Below, piece after piece: positions 43,814-54,496 of a stretch of DNA of 64,000 nt (the first letter of the stretch is position 1; each line of letters opens with the position of its first letter). The stretch lies in the NCBI GenBank assembly GCA_963921935.1, contig OY998179.1, positions 61,734,222-61,798,221 on the forward strand, written 5' to 3'. The notes under the pieces were generated by a model. The model saw only the letters and a list, made by a program, of their open reading frames with translations. It was not told the DNA's origin and did no database searches. The position numbers and the translations under genes are program-made. The DNA is from Galeruca laticollis. Lineage: Eukaryota > Arthropoda > Insecta > Coleoptera > Chrysomelidae.

Positions 43814-46800
43814 GTGGAGTTCAACTTTGATTGGTTACACTTTGATTCAATCATGTCGCTAAATCACTTGAAAAATAAAAGAGGGGGTTTCAAATCGCAA
43901 TTATCTCGAATTGAAACATTTGTGTCGGAGCTGACTGGCTCCGAAGAGGTCTATATACTTAAAGTCAAACTTAAAAGCATATCTGGTCACTATGACAATT
44001 ATCAAAAAGTCCAATTGGAAATCGTTTCATTATCTAACCCGGACGACGACAACTACTCTTCCGACGATGAGGCCGAGAACGTTGTCGCCGACCGTTTTGA
44101 AAGTTGTATTGCTATGCTTGAACTTCTAATAGAAAATAAGCAAAAAGAATCACTCAATTTAAATACTAGGCCAAACGATGTATCTAATGTCGTGTTACCT
44201 AAAATTAACATTAAACCTTTCTCAGGGGCTGCATCAGAGTGGCCATCCTTTATCGACCTGTTCACAGCACTGGTACTTAATAATAATAATTTAAAGTCGG
44301 AGGGTGAAAAGTTTTATTACCTTAAAGGGCTGTTACGTGGACCACCTTTGGAAATGATTGAGTCCTTAAGCGTAACAAATCAAAATTTGAATATTGCCTT
44401 AAATATTCTTAAAAAGGCATATGACGATAAATATAAATTACTGTATTCTTTGTACCAAACTTTGGTGGATCAAAAACCTGTCTTGAAAAGTACTCCGGTC
44501 GAGTTGCGCGAATTTCAGATATCGACGCGTAAGACATTTGATTTGATTAAAAATATGAATTTATCGCCGGAAGTAAATTTTGAGTCATTAATAATATTTT
44601 TAATGGAGCAAAAACTTGATTTTAATTCAAGACGAGCCTTCGAAAGTGAGCGCAAGCCAGAGCTTATCCCTACAGCTGAATATTTCTTTGATTTTCTACA
44701 GCAACGCCAATCAATGTTAGAAAATTTAAATCTTTTTGAAACCAACACTAAGGGTAAATTCAACCCCAAGTCTAATAATGTTTGTAAAAATAGGGTGACA
44801 TTGGTATCTAGTTTAAGTTCTTCGCAACAGTACCATTCTAGTTCTTCTCGGGTTAATAGACCGAGCTGTCTTCATTGTTCAGACCCCTCTCATCTTATAT
44901 ACGGTTGTTCCAAATTTATGTCCTTATCACCTCAAGAGAGGTATCAGATAGTCAAAGCTAAAAAACTTTGTGTAAATTGCCTGAATAGTACCCATAGTAC
45001 TACCGATTGTAAATCCCTTAGGAGATGTGCAACTTGCAATAAGTCTCATCATAGTTACTTACATTTTGACAGTCAGAACAGATTGCCAAACAACTCTAAC
45101 AATCGTAATAATCCTAGAGCCTCCTCTTCCGGAAGCCCCAATGTAACCTCTCTATCCAATGTAAATAATCACCCCTCTCCTATTAATGTACATAATAATA
45201 CGTCCCCAGATCAAATTAATAGATCTAATTTCATAAATACCAGTTCTGCATCACCTAATCAATCACCTGAACCTCCGGAGTCAGTGAGATATCAAACTGC
45301 TTTGACTGCCATGTCAGCAAAAGACAGTATTGTACTATTGCCTACGGCTTTAGTGAATGTTAACGGTTTCAATGGTCGGTGTTTGGCTGGACGAGTTCTT
45401 CTTGATTCCGCTAGTCAAATGAGCGTTATTAACCGTGCCTTTGTACAAAAATTGAATTTAGTCTCTCGCAAACAAACTCTTAATATTTCCGGATTAGGTA
45501 GCAATAACTACACCTATAGTAGAGAAGTGGTAGATATCACATTTAATTCTCAAATTGCACCTTACAGTACTTTCACTATATCTTGCTCGGTCATAGATAA
45601 AATAACAAATAGTTTACCACAATCTTCTATCTCACCTTCTAATTTTAAAATTCCATCCCATATAAAACTTGAGCTAGCTGACCCTTTATTCTTTGAATCC
45701 GGTCCAATAGATCTTCTTATTGGCTGTGATTTATATCATTACCTGCTTAAGGGGACCGTACTTAAAACGGATCCTTATTCTCCTTCCTTTATAGATACTC
45801 ACCTGGGATATGTTATCGCGGGTCCTATCCCTTTGAGAAATGCTAACTCCTCCCAGCATAAACCTAAGTCTGCTTATTCCTTTTTGACGGTTTATAATGA
45901 TCAAGTCTATCAATATTCTGACCTCCAAAGGACAATGGAGAAATTCTGGGAGCTTGAGGAAATTCCCGAATGTCCATCACAAGATCCCAGCGAGGAATAT
46001 GTTGAACAACTATTTCGGGATACAACCGTTATCCTACCATCGGGGCGGTATCAGGTAGATATGCCTCTACTCGCAAATCAGAATAAAAAACTAGGCCAGT
46101 CATTCGGTATAGCCATCCAACGATTCTCTTCTCTTGAAAGAAAATTCAATGCTAATCCTACCCTTTTCTCTGAATATAAAAAAGTAATTTCAGAATATCT
46201 AACACTCAATCATGCTCAAGTCATTCCTCTGTCTTTCTATAACACTGTGTCTAACGATTTCAAGTATTTTATACCCCATAGGGCGGTGATACGTGAGGAA
46301 AGCGCATCCACCAAACTTCGAATCGTATTCGATTTTTCGGCTAAAACCGATTCAGGTTCCTCTCTTAATGATTTAACGTCGAAGGGATACCAAGTTCAGG
46401 ATAACCTATTCGACATTTTGTGCAGATTTAGATGCTATAAATATGTCCTGTGTGCTGACATCAAAATGATGTATAGATTCATAGATATCAATCCCATGCA
46501 ACGCTATCTCCAAAACATACTGTGGAGGGATAACCCCACGAAACCCCTTCAATGTATCCAATTATCTAGGCTTAGTTTCGGACAGAACTGTGCCCCTTTC
46601 TTGGCCACCCGAGTCTTGAAAGACATTGCCTTAAATAGTCCCGATTGTCCAAATGCGCAGCAGGCTATTCTTCATCAAACTTACATGGATGATATCTTAA
46701 CTGGAACCAATAAGGAAATGGACTTATCGGCTCTTTATGCCGAATTGACCAATATGCTTGGAAAACATGAGTTCCAACTTCACAAATGGCAATCAAATTC

Positions 46801-49243
46801 ATTCAAGTTTTTACAGTCAATCGATGAATTACCTAACGCTGAATTGGATCGTAGTTTTGACGATTCGTCAAGCAAAATTCTAGGACTAAAATGGAATCCT
46901 GCGTCTGATATTTTACACATCCAAACTGCCAAGTTGGCTGATTGTTCTCATATAACGAAACGAAGGATATTAAGTACCGTCGCCAGTACATTTGACCCTC
47001 TTGGGTTAGTAAACAATCTGACCGTGTTTGGCAAACTGTTAATGCAATCGGTCTGGAAATCCCAGATAGGGTGGGATGTTCCCATTTCCGACACATCCAT
47101 AATTACTCAGTTTAATAAATTCCTTTCTTTATTAACTGAAGCTGCTCACCTCCGAGTACCCAGATACCTATTTAACCAAAAAATTATTATTTCGTGTTCT
47201 CTCCACCGGTTTTGCGATGCCAGTCAAAAGGCATACGGAGGGTGTCTCTATTTAGTAGCGATCTACGCTGATAATTCTAGATCCTCTCGCCTAATTACTG
47301 CTAAATCTCGTGTGAATCCTTTGAAAATTACTTTGACTATTCCCAAGTTAGAGCTGTGTGCAATGGAGCTGTTGTCCACTTTAGCTCGTAGAATAGCTCA
47401 GATTCTATGCATTTCTCTTCACATCTCTTCCATAAATTTATGGTCCGACTCTCAAGTCGCTCTCAGTTGGGTGAAACGGTCTTCTAATGATTTTTCTCCC
47501 TTTGTAGCTCGGCGTGTCCTAACCATTCAAAACAATAGTAAAGAGTTTATATGGCGACATGTCAAATCCGATTTAAACCCAGCCGATTTACTTTCTCGTG
47601 GTAAATTCTCATCTGATGTCTGGATTTTTTGGTTCGAGGGTCCTCGATTTCTACTTGAATCTAAAGATTTTGATTCTATGGATTCTTTCGAACCTATTGA
47701 CGACTTGCCTGAAGTCAATAAGGTCAACCTTGCTATAGTCAACAGCGACTTAAACTTTTGGGAACCTATATTTTTCCGATTCTCAAAATTTATAACCTTA
47801 AATAGGGTTATAGCCCATATATTCAAATTTATAAACCTATCGAGGAGAAAATTCAGAGACGTTGGTTCGTTATCTGTTGACGATCTCCGCATTGCCCATG
47901 ATTTCATAATCAAACAAATTCAACATAAACACTTCTTCAACGAAATTCGTTGTTTAAAAACTAACGTTCCGATTGAAAATAAAGACTTAATTCCATTGAA
48001 CATTTTCTTGGATAATGACGGCCTTCTAAGAGTGGGTGGCCGATTACAATTTTCTACTTTACCTTTCAATCAAAAATTTCCCTTGCTGTTACCACAAAAT
48101 GATCATGTTGTTGATTTGCTAATAATACGGGAACATCGCCGTCTTGGCCATGGTGGAGCCCAAAATGTGTTAGGAAATTTAAGGCTACAGTACTGGCCCT
48201 TGAATGGCACTCGTCTTGTCAAAAAATTGATAAAAAGCTGCATCACCTGTTTTAGATTTAATGCCCAGTTCGCCTCTCAAATAATGTCCCCGTTACCCCT
48301 TGACCGAGTGCAAAAATCTCGCCCCTTTTCCAAAACTGGCATCGATTTTGCTGGACCTGTACAAATTAAATCTTCGCGCTTAAGAAAAGCCCCAATACAA
48401 AAGGCCTACATTGCCATATTCATATGCATGGTGACAAAGGCGATCCATATCGAATTAGTAAGTGATCTCTCTACCGATGCATTTATCGCCACTCTTAAAA
48501 GATTTCTCAGTCGTAGAGGGAATCCTCAGACTATCTATACTGATAATGGTTCCAACTTTGTTGGAGCAAGGAATCAATTACGAGAACTCTCCATTTTTCT
48601 CAAATCTTCCGAAAGTATCAATAAGATACAGTCTTTTCTTTCAACTACAGAAATTAGTTGGAAGTTTATTCCTCCGCGGTCACCGCACTGGGGTGGCTTA
48701 TGGGAAGCGGCTGTGAAAAGCGCCAAATCCCACCTCACCAAAATAATTGGCAATTCGTGCCTTACCTTCGAGGAACTCTCCACGGTTCTGAGTCAGATCG
48801 AAGCTATCTTGAACAGCAGACCATTATACCCGATGTCAAATGATCCTACCGATCTATCTCCTTTGACACCAGGTCATTTTTTGATCGGAGCACCTTTAAC
48901 CGCTTATCCCGACCGCGATCTATCTACCATCCCTGTAAACAGATTAACTTTTTGGGAACAATGTACTAAGATGAACCAAGAATTCTGGAAGAGGTGGAGC
49001 ACCGATTATCTGCATCGACTGCAGCATCGACCTAAGTGGTGTAAAGCCTCAAACAATCTTCAGCTTAATCAGCTTGTACTAGTGCAATCGGAGGACCGTC
49101 CTCCTTTGAATTGGCCCCTTGCCAGGGTAGTGGAACTACTAACTGGCAAAGACGGCAATGTTCGTGCCGCACGTGTAAGAACTGTGGATGGAGTTTATAT
49201 TCGTCCTATTACTAAGTTAGCTCCTCTACCATGTATGGACTGA
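43814..49243 (+). CDS. BEL/Pao gag-pol polyprotein, 1809 aa
   Basis: Domains in order: gag with DUF1759-type PFSGAASEWPSFIDLF (residues about 136-300); zinc knuckles (about 342-408, CLHCSDPSHLIYGC and CVNCLNSTHSTTDC); aspartic protease with DSAS (about 521); reverse transcriptase (FDFSAK near 838, YMDDIL near 957); RNase H (FCDASQKAYGG near 1133); integrase with HHCC (about 1440-1480) and the D, D, E residues in GIDFAGP, YTDNGSNF and LWEAAVKS (about 1510, 1576, 1629); and a DUF5641-type C-terminus with RWSTDYLHRLQHR. All catalytic motifs are intact and there is no stop. Two Mets are possible: M1 at 43814, or M14 (MSLNHLKNKRGG), the commoner-looking start. A CAG just before 43814 could be a splice acceptor. 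Confidence 0.95.
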   Translation: MEFNFDWLHFDSIMSLNHLKNKRGGFKSQLSRIETFVSELTGSEEVYILKVKLKSISGHYDNYQKVQLEIVSLSNPDDDNYSSDDEAENVVADRFESCIAMLELLIENKQKESLNLNTRPNDVSNVVLPKINIKPFSGAASEWPSFIDLFTALVLNNNNLKSEGEKFYYLKGLLRGPPLEMIESLSVTNQNLNIALNILKKAYDDKYKLLYSLYQTLVDQKPVLKSTPVELREFQISTRKTFDLIKNMNLSPEVNFESLIIFLMEQKLDFNSRRAFESERKPELIPTAEYFFDFLQQRQSMLENLNLFETNTKGKFNPKSNNVCKNRVTLVSSLSSSQQYHSSSSRVNRPSCLHCSDPSHLIYGCSKFMSLSPQERYQIVKAKKLCVNCLNSTHSTTDCKSLRRCATCNKSHHSYLHFDSQNRLPNNSNNRNNPRASSSGSPNVTSLSNVNNHPSPINVHNNTSPDQINRSNFINTSSASPNQSPEPPESVRYQTALTAMSAKDSIVLLPTALVNVNGFNGRCLAGRVLLDSASQMSVINRAFVQKLNLVSRKQTLNISGLGSNNYTYSREVVDITFNSQIAPYSTFTISCSVIDKITNSLPQSSISPSNFKIPSHIKLELADPLFFESGPIDLLIGCDLYHYLLKGTVLKTDPYSPSFIDTHLGYVIAGPIPLRNANSSQHKPKSAYSFLTVYNDQVYQYSDLQRTMEKFWELEEIPECPSQDPSEEYVEQLFRDTTVILPSGRYQVDMPLLANQNKKLGQSFGIAIQRFSSLERKFNANPTLFSEYKKVISEYLTLNHAQVIPLSFYNTVSNDFKYFIPHRAVIREESASTKLRIVFDFSAKTDSGSSLNDLTSKGYQVQDNLFDILCRFRCYKYVLCADIKMMYRFIDINPMQRYLQNILWRDNPTKPLQCIQLSRLSFGQNCAPFLATRVLKDIALNSPDCPNAQQAILHQTYMDDILTGTNKEMDLSALYAELTNMLGKHEFQLHKWQSNSFKFLQSIDELPNAELDRSFDDSSSKILGLKWNPASDILHIQTAKLADCSHITKRRILSTVASTFDPLGLVNNLTVFGKLLMQSVWKSQIGWDVPISDTSIITQFNKFLSLLTEAAHLRVPRYLFNQKIIISCSLHRFCDASQKAYGGCLYLVAIYADNSRSSRLITAKSRVNPLKITLTIPKLELCAMELLSTLARRIAQILCISLHISSINLWSDSQVALSWVKRSSNDFSPFVARRVLTIQNNSKEFIWRHVKSDLNPADLLSRGKFSSDVWIFWFEGPRFLLESKDFDSMDSFEPIDDLPEVNKVNLAIVNSDLNFWEPIFFRFSKFITLNRVIAHIFKFINLSRRKFRDVGSLSVDDLRIAHDFIIKQIQHKHFFNEIRCLKTNVPIENKDLIPLNIFLDNDGLLRVGGRLQFSTLPFNQKFPLLLPQNDHVVDLLIIREHRRLGHGGAQNVLGNLRLQYWPLNGTRLVKKLIKSCITCFRFNAQFASQIMSPLPLDRVQKSRPFSKTGIDFAGPVQIKSSRLRKAPIQKAYIAIFICMVTKAIHIELVSDLSTDAFIATLKRFLSRRGNPQTIYTDNGSNFVGARNQLRELSIFLKSSESINKIQSFLSTTEISWKFIPPRSPHWGGLWEAAVKSAKSHLTKIIGNSCLTFEELSTVLSQIEAILNSRPLYPMSNDPTDLSPLTPGHFLIGAPLTAYPDRDLSTIPVNRLTFWEQCTKMNQEFWKRWSTDYLHRLQHRPKWCKASNNLQLNQLVLVQSEDRPPLNWPLARVVELLTGKDGNVRAARVRTVDGVYIRPITKLAPLPCMD

Positions 49244-49371
49244 GTTCTATCTACATTTGGAGTAGAACGTATTTTTTTTTCTTTTTTCTTTTTCTTTTCT
49301 CCTTCCTTCTTGCTTAAAATTTGGATTCTGCTCCTAAACTGTTCCTCTCATCTTTGCCCCGGCCCCCAGTA

Positions 49372-50012
49372 TGTAGGAATTTCCCATAAATTCCTACAAT
49401 GGATCTTAATTTAACATTAAGCGAAAGGTTCGAAGTTTAAATCTCCGCGCCTTTTATTCATGTTCACGGAACCAATTGGTACCTCCCGCGCCATAAGCCG
49501 CAAAATTACCGCCAACGAAAGGCAATCAGTAGTCTTGGCTCACCTCTTGTGACGATATGATCAAGTGTTGATTCATTGGTTTAAATACATACCTAATTTC
49601 GTTTATCAATTTAATGTAACTGCAACAAATGAGAGTGTAAATATGACGTGAAGTGCTTTTCCGACATTGGTCGGTGAATTTCTGTATTGTAAGTACTATT
49701 TTTATTAAAAATTATTGTTTGAATTCGCATGGTCGCCTAGACCGGTTCAACGGTAGTTTAGCGCTGTTGCCGTATCCAATACTAAAGTTTGGTACTTCGT
49801 TCTTGTAAGAATTCAAATAGAGGGATTGTGAGTGAGCCGTATTTTTATTACTCCTTTATTCTCAACGACAATTTCAGCGTTCCCGTCAACAAAAGGTTGG
49901 CGAGTCTTCTTGTTTTAAAATACTCAAAAACATGTCGGGAAGGAAAGGATCAACCAACTAAACTTAGAGGAACCAGCCAAATATCGCTAAGGCGAATTTC
50001 CCTTCTCGTACA
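49372..50012 (+). repeat. Right LTR of BEL/Pao element
   Basis: 641 bp, read as identical to the left LTR. It is preceded by GGCCCCCAGTA, the usual BEL 3' boundary context. Confidence 0.96.
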
Positions 50013-50017
50013 CCGGT

Positions 50018-50189
50018 GTCCAGATATTAATTTGCAGCTACAACCCCCGCTATTAGTATCCGATGAAGACGGTGCCCTGCTATTTCCATAAGAATGGAAA
50101 GTGTAGAATTGGGGCCAGTTGCCGATTCAAACATTCAGTCTCGGCTACACAAAAGTTCCAGCAGGAACTTCCATTTAAGGAGTGGGTTA
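50018..50189 (+). pseudogene. Gypsy copy 2 tail: end of macro segment and CCCH zinc finger
   Basis: In frame with the part before the BEL: VQILICSYNPR (last macro-like strand), a TAG stop at about 50048, then PCYFHKNGKCRIGASCRFKH. That is a C-x7-C-x5-C-x3-H zinc finger, the CCCH class usually associated with RNA binding. The frame then runs to the right LTR at 50190 through the purine tract. It shows that the extra tail is part of the Gypsy element, lying upstream of its 3' LTR. Confidence 0.75.
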
Positions 50190-50541
50190 TGTTACGAAAC
50201 AACACACTTGTATAGTCCCTAAATCCGACTGTGTCTAAGCCAGGTATAAAAGTTAAAATTATGGCGAATACCCAGGGTGTTTTTTTATAACTGTTTACGA
50301 CTATCTTATCTAAACAATGTTTTTGTGACCAGTCTTATCTATAAAATGCGAGAACCAATTGTTTTTGTGTGCGTTAGCCGCAGTCCGGAATTTTCTAGTA
50401 AAAAAAACACTAATATAAATAAAGGACCGATCAGCGGAGGAGGATAGTTGATAATTTGACATCGAGATAAACAAGTGAATAAGTGAATATAAGTCAGTTA
50501 AGTGTTTATATAAATTAGTTTAAGTGAATATACTGAGTATA

Positions 50542-52444
50542 CAGGGTGTTCATTTCAGAACTTCCCACCCTAATTTTCTCGAAATGTGTGTATTTCAAAA
50601 AAAATCCTGGGACACCTCAACAAATATATCGAAGGGGACAACTTTTTATCATAAAGGCAACGCGCCCCCTTTCACTCCCCGACAGGGGGAGTTGCCAACT
50701 TCAAAATCTTAAATGGGAAGGGGTGTCGAGTTATCCCTCATTTTAAAGATCTTTTTAATCTCTACACGTCGGTTTTTGTTTTTTTCAAATTGATCCATTC
50801 GTTGTAGAGATATTTAGGAAAATCTATTTGCTGCTTCGTACCATTAAAATAAAAACTGCAACTGTTTAATCTCATTCCTTTTATCAAAACTAAATTACAA
50901 TATTGTACACAGATTTTCAATTTAATAATTGCTCAAAATGTTGCCCATTGTTGGCCGAACAATGGTATAACCGCTGTTCAAATTCGTGACGCACATTTTC
51001 AAACACTTCTGTTCGAATTGCTCGACATTCTGCAGTAATCCTTTGTCGAAGGTCTCCTATATTTTGTGGCGGCGGTGTGTAAACAACTTATTTTAAATGT
51101 CCCCATAGGAAAAAATCACATGGTGCTAGATCTGGGGACCTAGCTGGCCACTCTATAGGTCCTCTTCGCCATATCCATTTACCGGGAAATACATTGTTTA
51201 ACCGTTGACGGACCGGAAGCACATAATGGGGGGGGGGAGCTCCATCTTGCTGAAAATATAACTCATTTTCGTTAAGAAAGTTGTTGCCATCTCTATCCAG
51301 TTGATTTTCAATTGCTTCGGTAATTAACGGATTGATCGTATTTTCTACCATATTCAAGTACATCTCACCATTCAGATTTCCATTTATAAACAATGGATCA
51401 ATTACTTGATTTCCTAGTATACCGGTCCATACATTAGATTTTTGGGGATGCCGGGTATGCCCTTCGACAAATACATGGTCATTTTCATTGCTCCAATATC
51501 TGCAATTATGTTTGTTGACAAAACCATCTAAATAAAAAGTACACTCATCAGTGGAGCAGATATTTTTTAAAAATTCGTTATTGTTATTAATAATTGTAGT
51601 CATTTGTTCACAAAACTCAATTCTTCTGTCAAAATCGTCTTCAATTAACTCTTGACATACTTTCATTATATAGGGATGGAATTTATCAATTTTTGTAATT
51701 TTGTAGACAGGACCTAAGGAAATTCCAGTTGCAGCAGAAATGGTACGTAACGAAGTATTAGGATTCATACCAAAATAATCTATCACTTCAATTTGAGGAT
51801 CAAGTTTTAAATTTGCAACAGATCCTGTTTGAGTAAATTTGGCGATTAGATTTAGGACATACCTATGAGAGGTGTTCTTATCTGGGTGCCTTTCGTTAAA
51901 TATTGTAGCAGTTCGTCGAGCTCATTGGTTTTCGGCGCCGTAAATTAACACTATTTCAACTTTTTAAGCTAAAGTGTAAGCCATTTTTAATAAATTGCTT
52001 TCTCACACAACTGATAAGTATGGTAAACAATTCAATAGTTATCATGTCTTTTATTTTCTCTATCAAAAACATTTTTTTGCATTTTTTTATACAAAAAAGT
52101 TCAAAGGAATAACAAAACAAACAATTGCAGTTTTTATTTTAATGATACGAAGCAGCAAACAGATTTTCCTAAATATTTCGAAAACGAATCGATCAATTAA
52201 AAATAAAGAAAAGCCGACGTGTAGAGATTAAAAAGACCTTTAAAATGAGGTATAACTCGATACCCCTTCCCATTTAAGATTTTGAAGTTGGCAACTCCCC
52301 CTGGCGGGGGGTGAAAGGGGGCGCGTTGCCTTTATGATAAAAAGTTGTCCCCTTCGATATATTTGTTGACGTGTCCCAGGATTTTTTTTAAAATACACAC
52401 ATTTCGAGAAAATTAGGGTGGGAAGTCCTGAAATGAACACCCTG
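50542..52444 (-). mobile_element. Rosa-like mariner with ~320-bp inverted repeats, copy 1
   Basis: Ends CAGGGTGTTCATTTCAGAAC and its complement, TA at 50540-50541 and 52445-52446, length 1903 bp. The first and last ~320 bp are inverted copies (GGGACAACTTTTTATCATAA, AACGCGCCCCCTTTCA and others). The minus-strand transposase lies between. Confidence 0.93.
50930..51986 (-). pseudogene. Rosa-like (about DD41D) transposase, nearly full length
   Basis: Minus strand: HTH region with AKFTQTGSVANLK (about 51845-51805), main frame 51786-51088 with first D in CSTDECTFYLDGF, WTGILGNQVIDPLFI, second D in YFQQDGAPPPHY, third D in SPDLAPCDFFLWG, then VVYTPPPQNIGDLRQR to a stop near 50930. I count 42 residues between the last two aspartates; one Pro comes from an expanded C run, so the ancestor was probably DD41D, as in rosa elements. 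At least three stops (near 51968, 51927 and 51087) disable it. Confidence 0.88.
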
Positions 52445-52572
52445 TATATAAATTAAGGGTTAGTGATTAGTTTATTGTTTAAATAAATTAAGTAAGTGAA
52501 CCTAAAGTGTGTGTGTTTAAAATTTATCCCACCCGTTTACTGTTTAAATAAATTAGAAAAACATTACAATAA

Positions 52573-53215
52573 TCTATTACTAATAAATAATGATAACCTT
52601 CAGAATAAACAACATCACTACCCAAAAGCTCCCATAGTTTTCTTGGTTGATCTCGTCAAATTATTCGTTCTCTAGAATTGGCTTTCCTTAATCTAATACG
52701 AATGTCACAATTAAATTAGAACAATCATTACTCATCAAAGGCCAAAACAATATTTCTCTTGCTGTCGCTTTGCATTTTTCAATTCTTAATTGATTAAAAT
52801 TAATTTTTTCTAACATTTCTTTTCTTAATGTAACCGGAACCACTGCTCTATTACGAAATACTAGTCCTTGTCCTACAAATAATTCTTCTTTATATTTTTT
52901 ACAAGCTTTTAATATCTCAGGTATGTCATCTGTCCACCCTTCAATAATGACAATTCAGGACATTGTTCTGTTTCTTTAATGAATGACCCTAATTTCAAAT
53001 TTGTCACCGGTAAACTAGATAATACCCAACCTACATGAGCTTCAATGTCTGCTAATTGGTATAAAATAATCTGTTTGTTTTGAAATTTTTAAATAATGCA
53101 TCTGACAAGAATATTTCTTTGCCTACCTTATAATTTACTTGCAAATCATGCTTTTGTATTTGAAGCCTCATTCTTTGTAACCTTTAATTCTAATGGTTGG
53201 CGATCAATTTTCTAC
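52573..53215 (-). pseudogene. Gypsy copy 1 RNase H end and integrase N-terminal part
   Basis: Minus strand: a RNase H-tail remnant (DRQPLELKVTKNEASNT near 53200, VGKEIFLSDALFKNF near 53110), then WTDDIPEILKACKKYKEEL, LVFRNRAVVPVTLRKEML, the zinc-domain region KCKATAREILFWPLMSND, and LLGSDVVYSEGYHYLLVID with the first catalytic Asp. It ends at the ATAA duplication of Gypsy copy 2 and continues at 37213. Several frame changes. Confidence 0.83.
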
Positions 53216-53219
53216 AAAC

Positions 53220-54496
53220 ACTGTCTTTCCATATTATATATTTATGAAAATTTGAGATTTTTTTCTTGGACCTTATAGTTTAAATTTTTTCATTTATATT
53301 TCTTGGTCATTTTTAGTCCTGGATTAATTATAACTTTAGGTGTTTTTTAAAATTATATATTTCATTGACGTTTCGGTCGTTTTTGACCTTCATCAGAATA
53401 TAAAACACTGTGAACTATATCCTAGCGAGTGCTACATCACATATTAAAATAAATTGTACTGTAACGACACATTTAAATACAATTAACTACTAATAGTGTG
53501 CATACGTCGAGTTTTACAGTAGTACTATTATAATACATATAAAATTTATAACAAAATTTTTCTCAAAGCAAGTCAGTAGCTATTTATTAGCCATCCTACA
53601 AAAATACTTGTCGATCTTATAATTATTTATAGATTTATTTTTCAATTTTATTTATTTTGTGTATTATTTCATTTCGTTGGAATTATATTGGTAGGAATTT
53701 GTGTCTAGCTTATAGTTCACGTAGTAGACGGTGTTCTTTTTGTACAATAAATAAACTTTTTTTACCAGAGTATAATTTTATGAAAGATCAAAGTTGTTGT
53801 TAACACATCGAATTAAATTAGCAAATGTTATTTATTCAATATTATTTTAATTTTATTATTAAAGAATGTATTCGCTAGCTCTTTTTTAGAATAAATACTA
53901 ATTATGTGTGTTCATATTCGAGTGAATAAAAAATTATATAGATGAAGATGGTAATTGCATAATATTGAGAAGTATAGTATTCCAGAGCCATCTAGTTGAC
54001 TTATAATTAACATTGTTATCAAAGCTTTTAGCACGGAATAGATTCGCGCTCGCAGATAACCCTTCGTAGAGAGTGGGTAGCGTGATGGCATTTCACTAAT
54101 CGTTAGGATTCTAGCAGCGCTTTGGCATATTTGAGTGACTTATGAATTAAACACTGAATAATGTATATTGGAAGTTTTCCCACACTTATCAGTAACGTAT
54201 TTGGTTATTGAAATGACTTTAGTGTTATGGCGTATAAAGAAAGCTTAAGTGTAAAAATACAATTGATAGTAAAAAATATTGAATAGAAAAATTGAGTTAA
54301 GTTAATCTGATTACTACCAGGGGCTGGATAGAAGATACATTTGAAGCTATTGTATAATATCAAAATTCAGCAATATTTTCTTTATGAGTAAATCATTGCG
54401 TTGTTTGTCATGGGGTTTTCCAGTTTTAGTTTGGTAAATCTTTCGTTGGACTTGTTACAATGAGAAGAGAAAATATGAAAATAAAAATAAATTACA
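53220..54496. other. Mostly unrecognised; possible PLE end motif
   Basis: ATTGACGTTTCGGTCG with ACCTTCATCAG at about 53365-53395 resembles motifs near the ends of Penelope-like elements, but no coding remnant accompanies it. The rest is AT-rich with no gene seen. Confidence 0.35.

Larger units (their letters stand above)
41070..50012 (+). mobile_element. BEL/Pao LTR retrotransposon, apparently intact
   Basis: Two 641-bp LTRs that I read as identical, both TGTAGGAATTTCCCATAAAT to CTTCTCGTACA, with a 5-bp target duplication CCGGT (41065-41069 and 50013-50017). Total length is 8943 bp. A possible primer site TTGGTCCTTCGAGCCGG lies 8 bp after the left LTR. A long leader with tandem repeats (42196-43640) precedes a single unbroken gag-pol ORF. 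The absence of LTR differences points to a recent insertion. Confidence 0.96.
37218..52568 (+). mobile_element. Gypsy copy 2, carrying nested BEL and mariner
   Basis: LTRs start TGTTACGAAACA and end AAAAACATTACA, and the whole is flanked by ATAA (37214-37217 and 52569-52572). After the left LTR comes TTGGTGTCAGGTGTGG (possible primer site); before the right LTR comes a purine tract AAGGAGTGGGTTA. Coding: gag, duplicated zinc knuckle, integrase, macro-like and CCCH tail. Protease, RT and most of RNase H are deleted. LTRs differ at roughly 5% of positions. The BEL sits at 41070-50012 and a rosa-like mariner at 50542-52444. Confidence 0.93.
50190..52568 (+). repeat. Right LTR of Gypsy copy 2, split by mariner
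   Basis: LTR parts 50190-50541 and 52445-52568 are separated by the rosa-like mariner at a TA that is also present, single, in the left LTR (near 37540). Confidence 0.92.

Noticed and set aside
44053..48783. Several minus-strand frames opposite the BEL gag-pol
   Set aside because: Shadows of a real 1809-codon ORF; no motifs.
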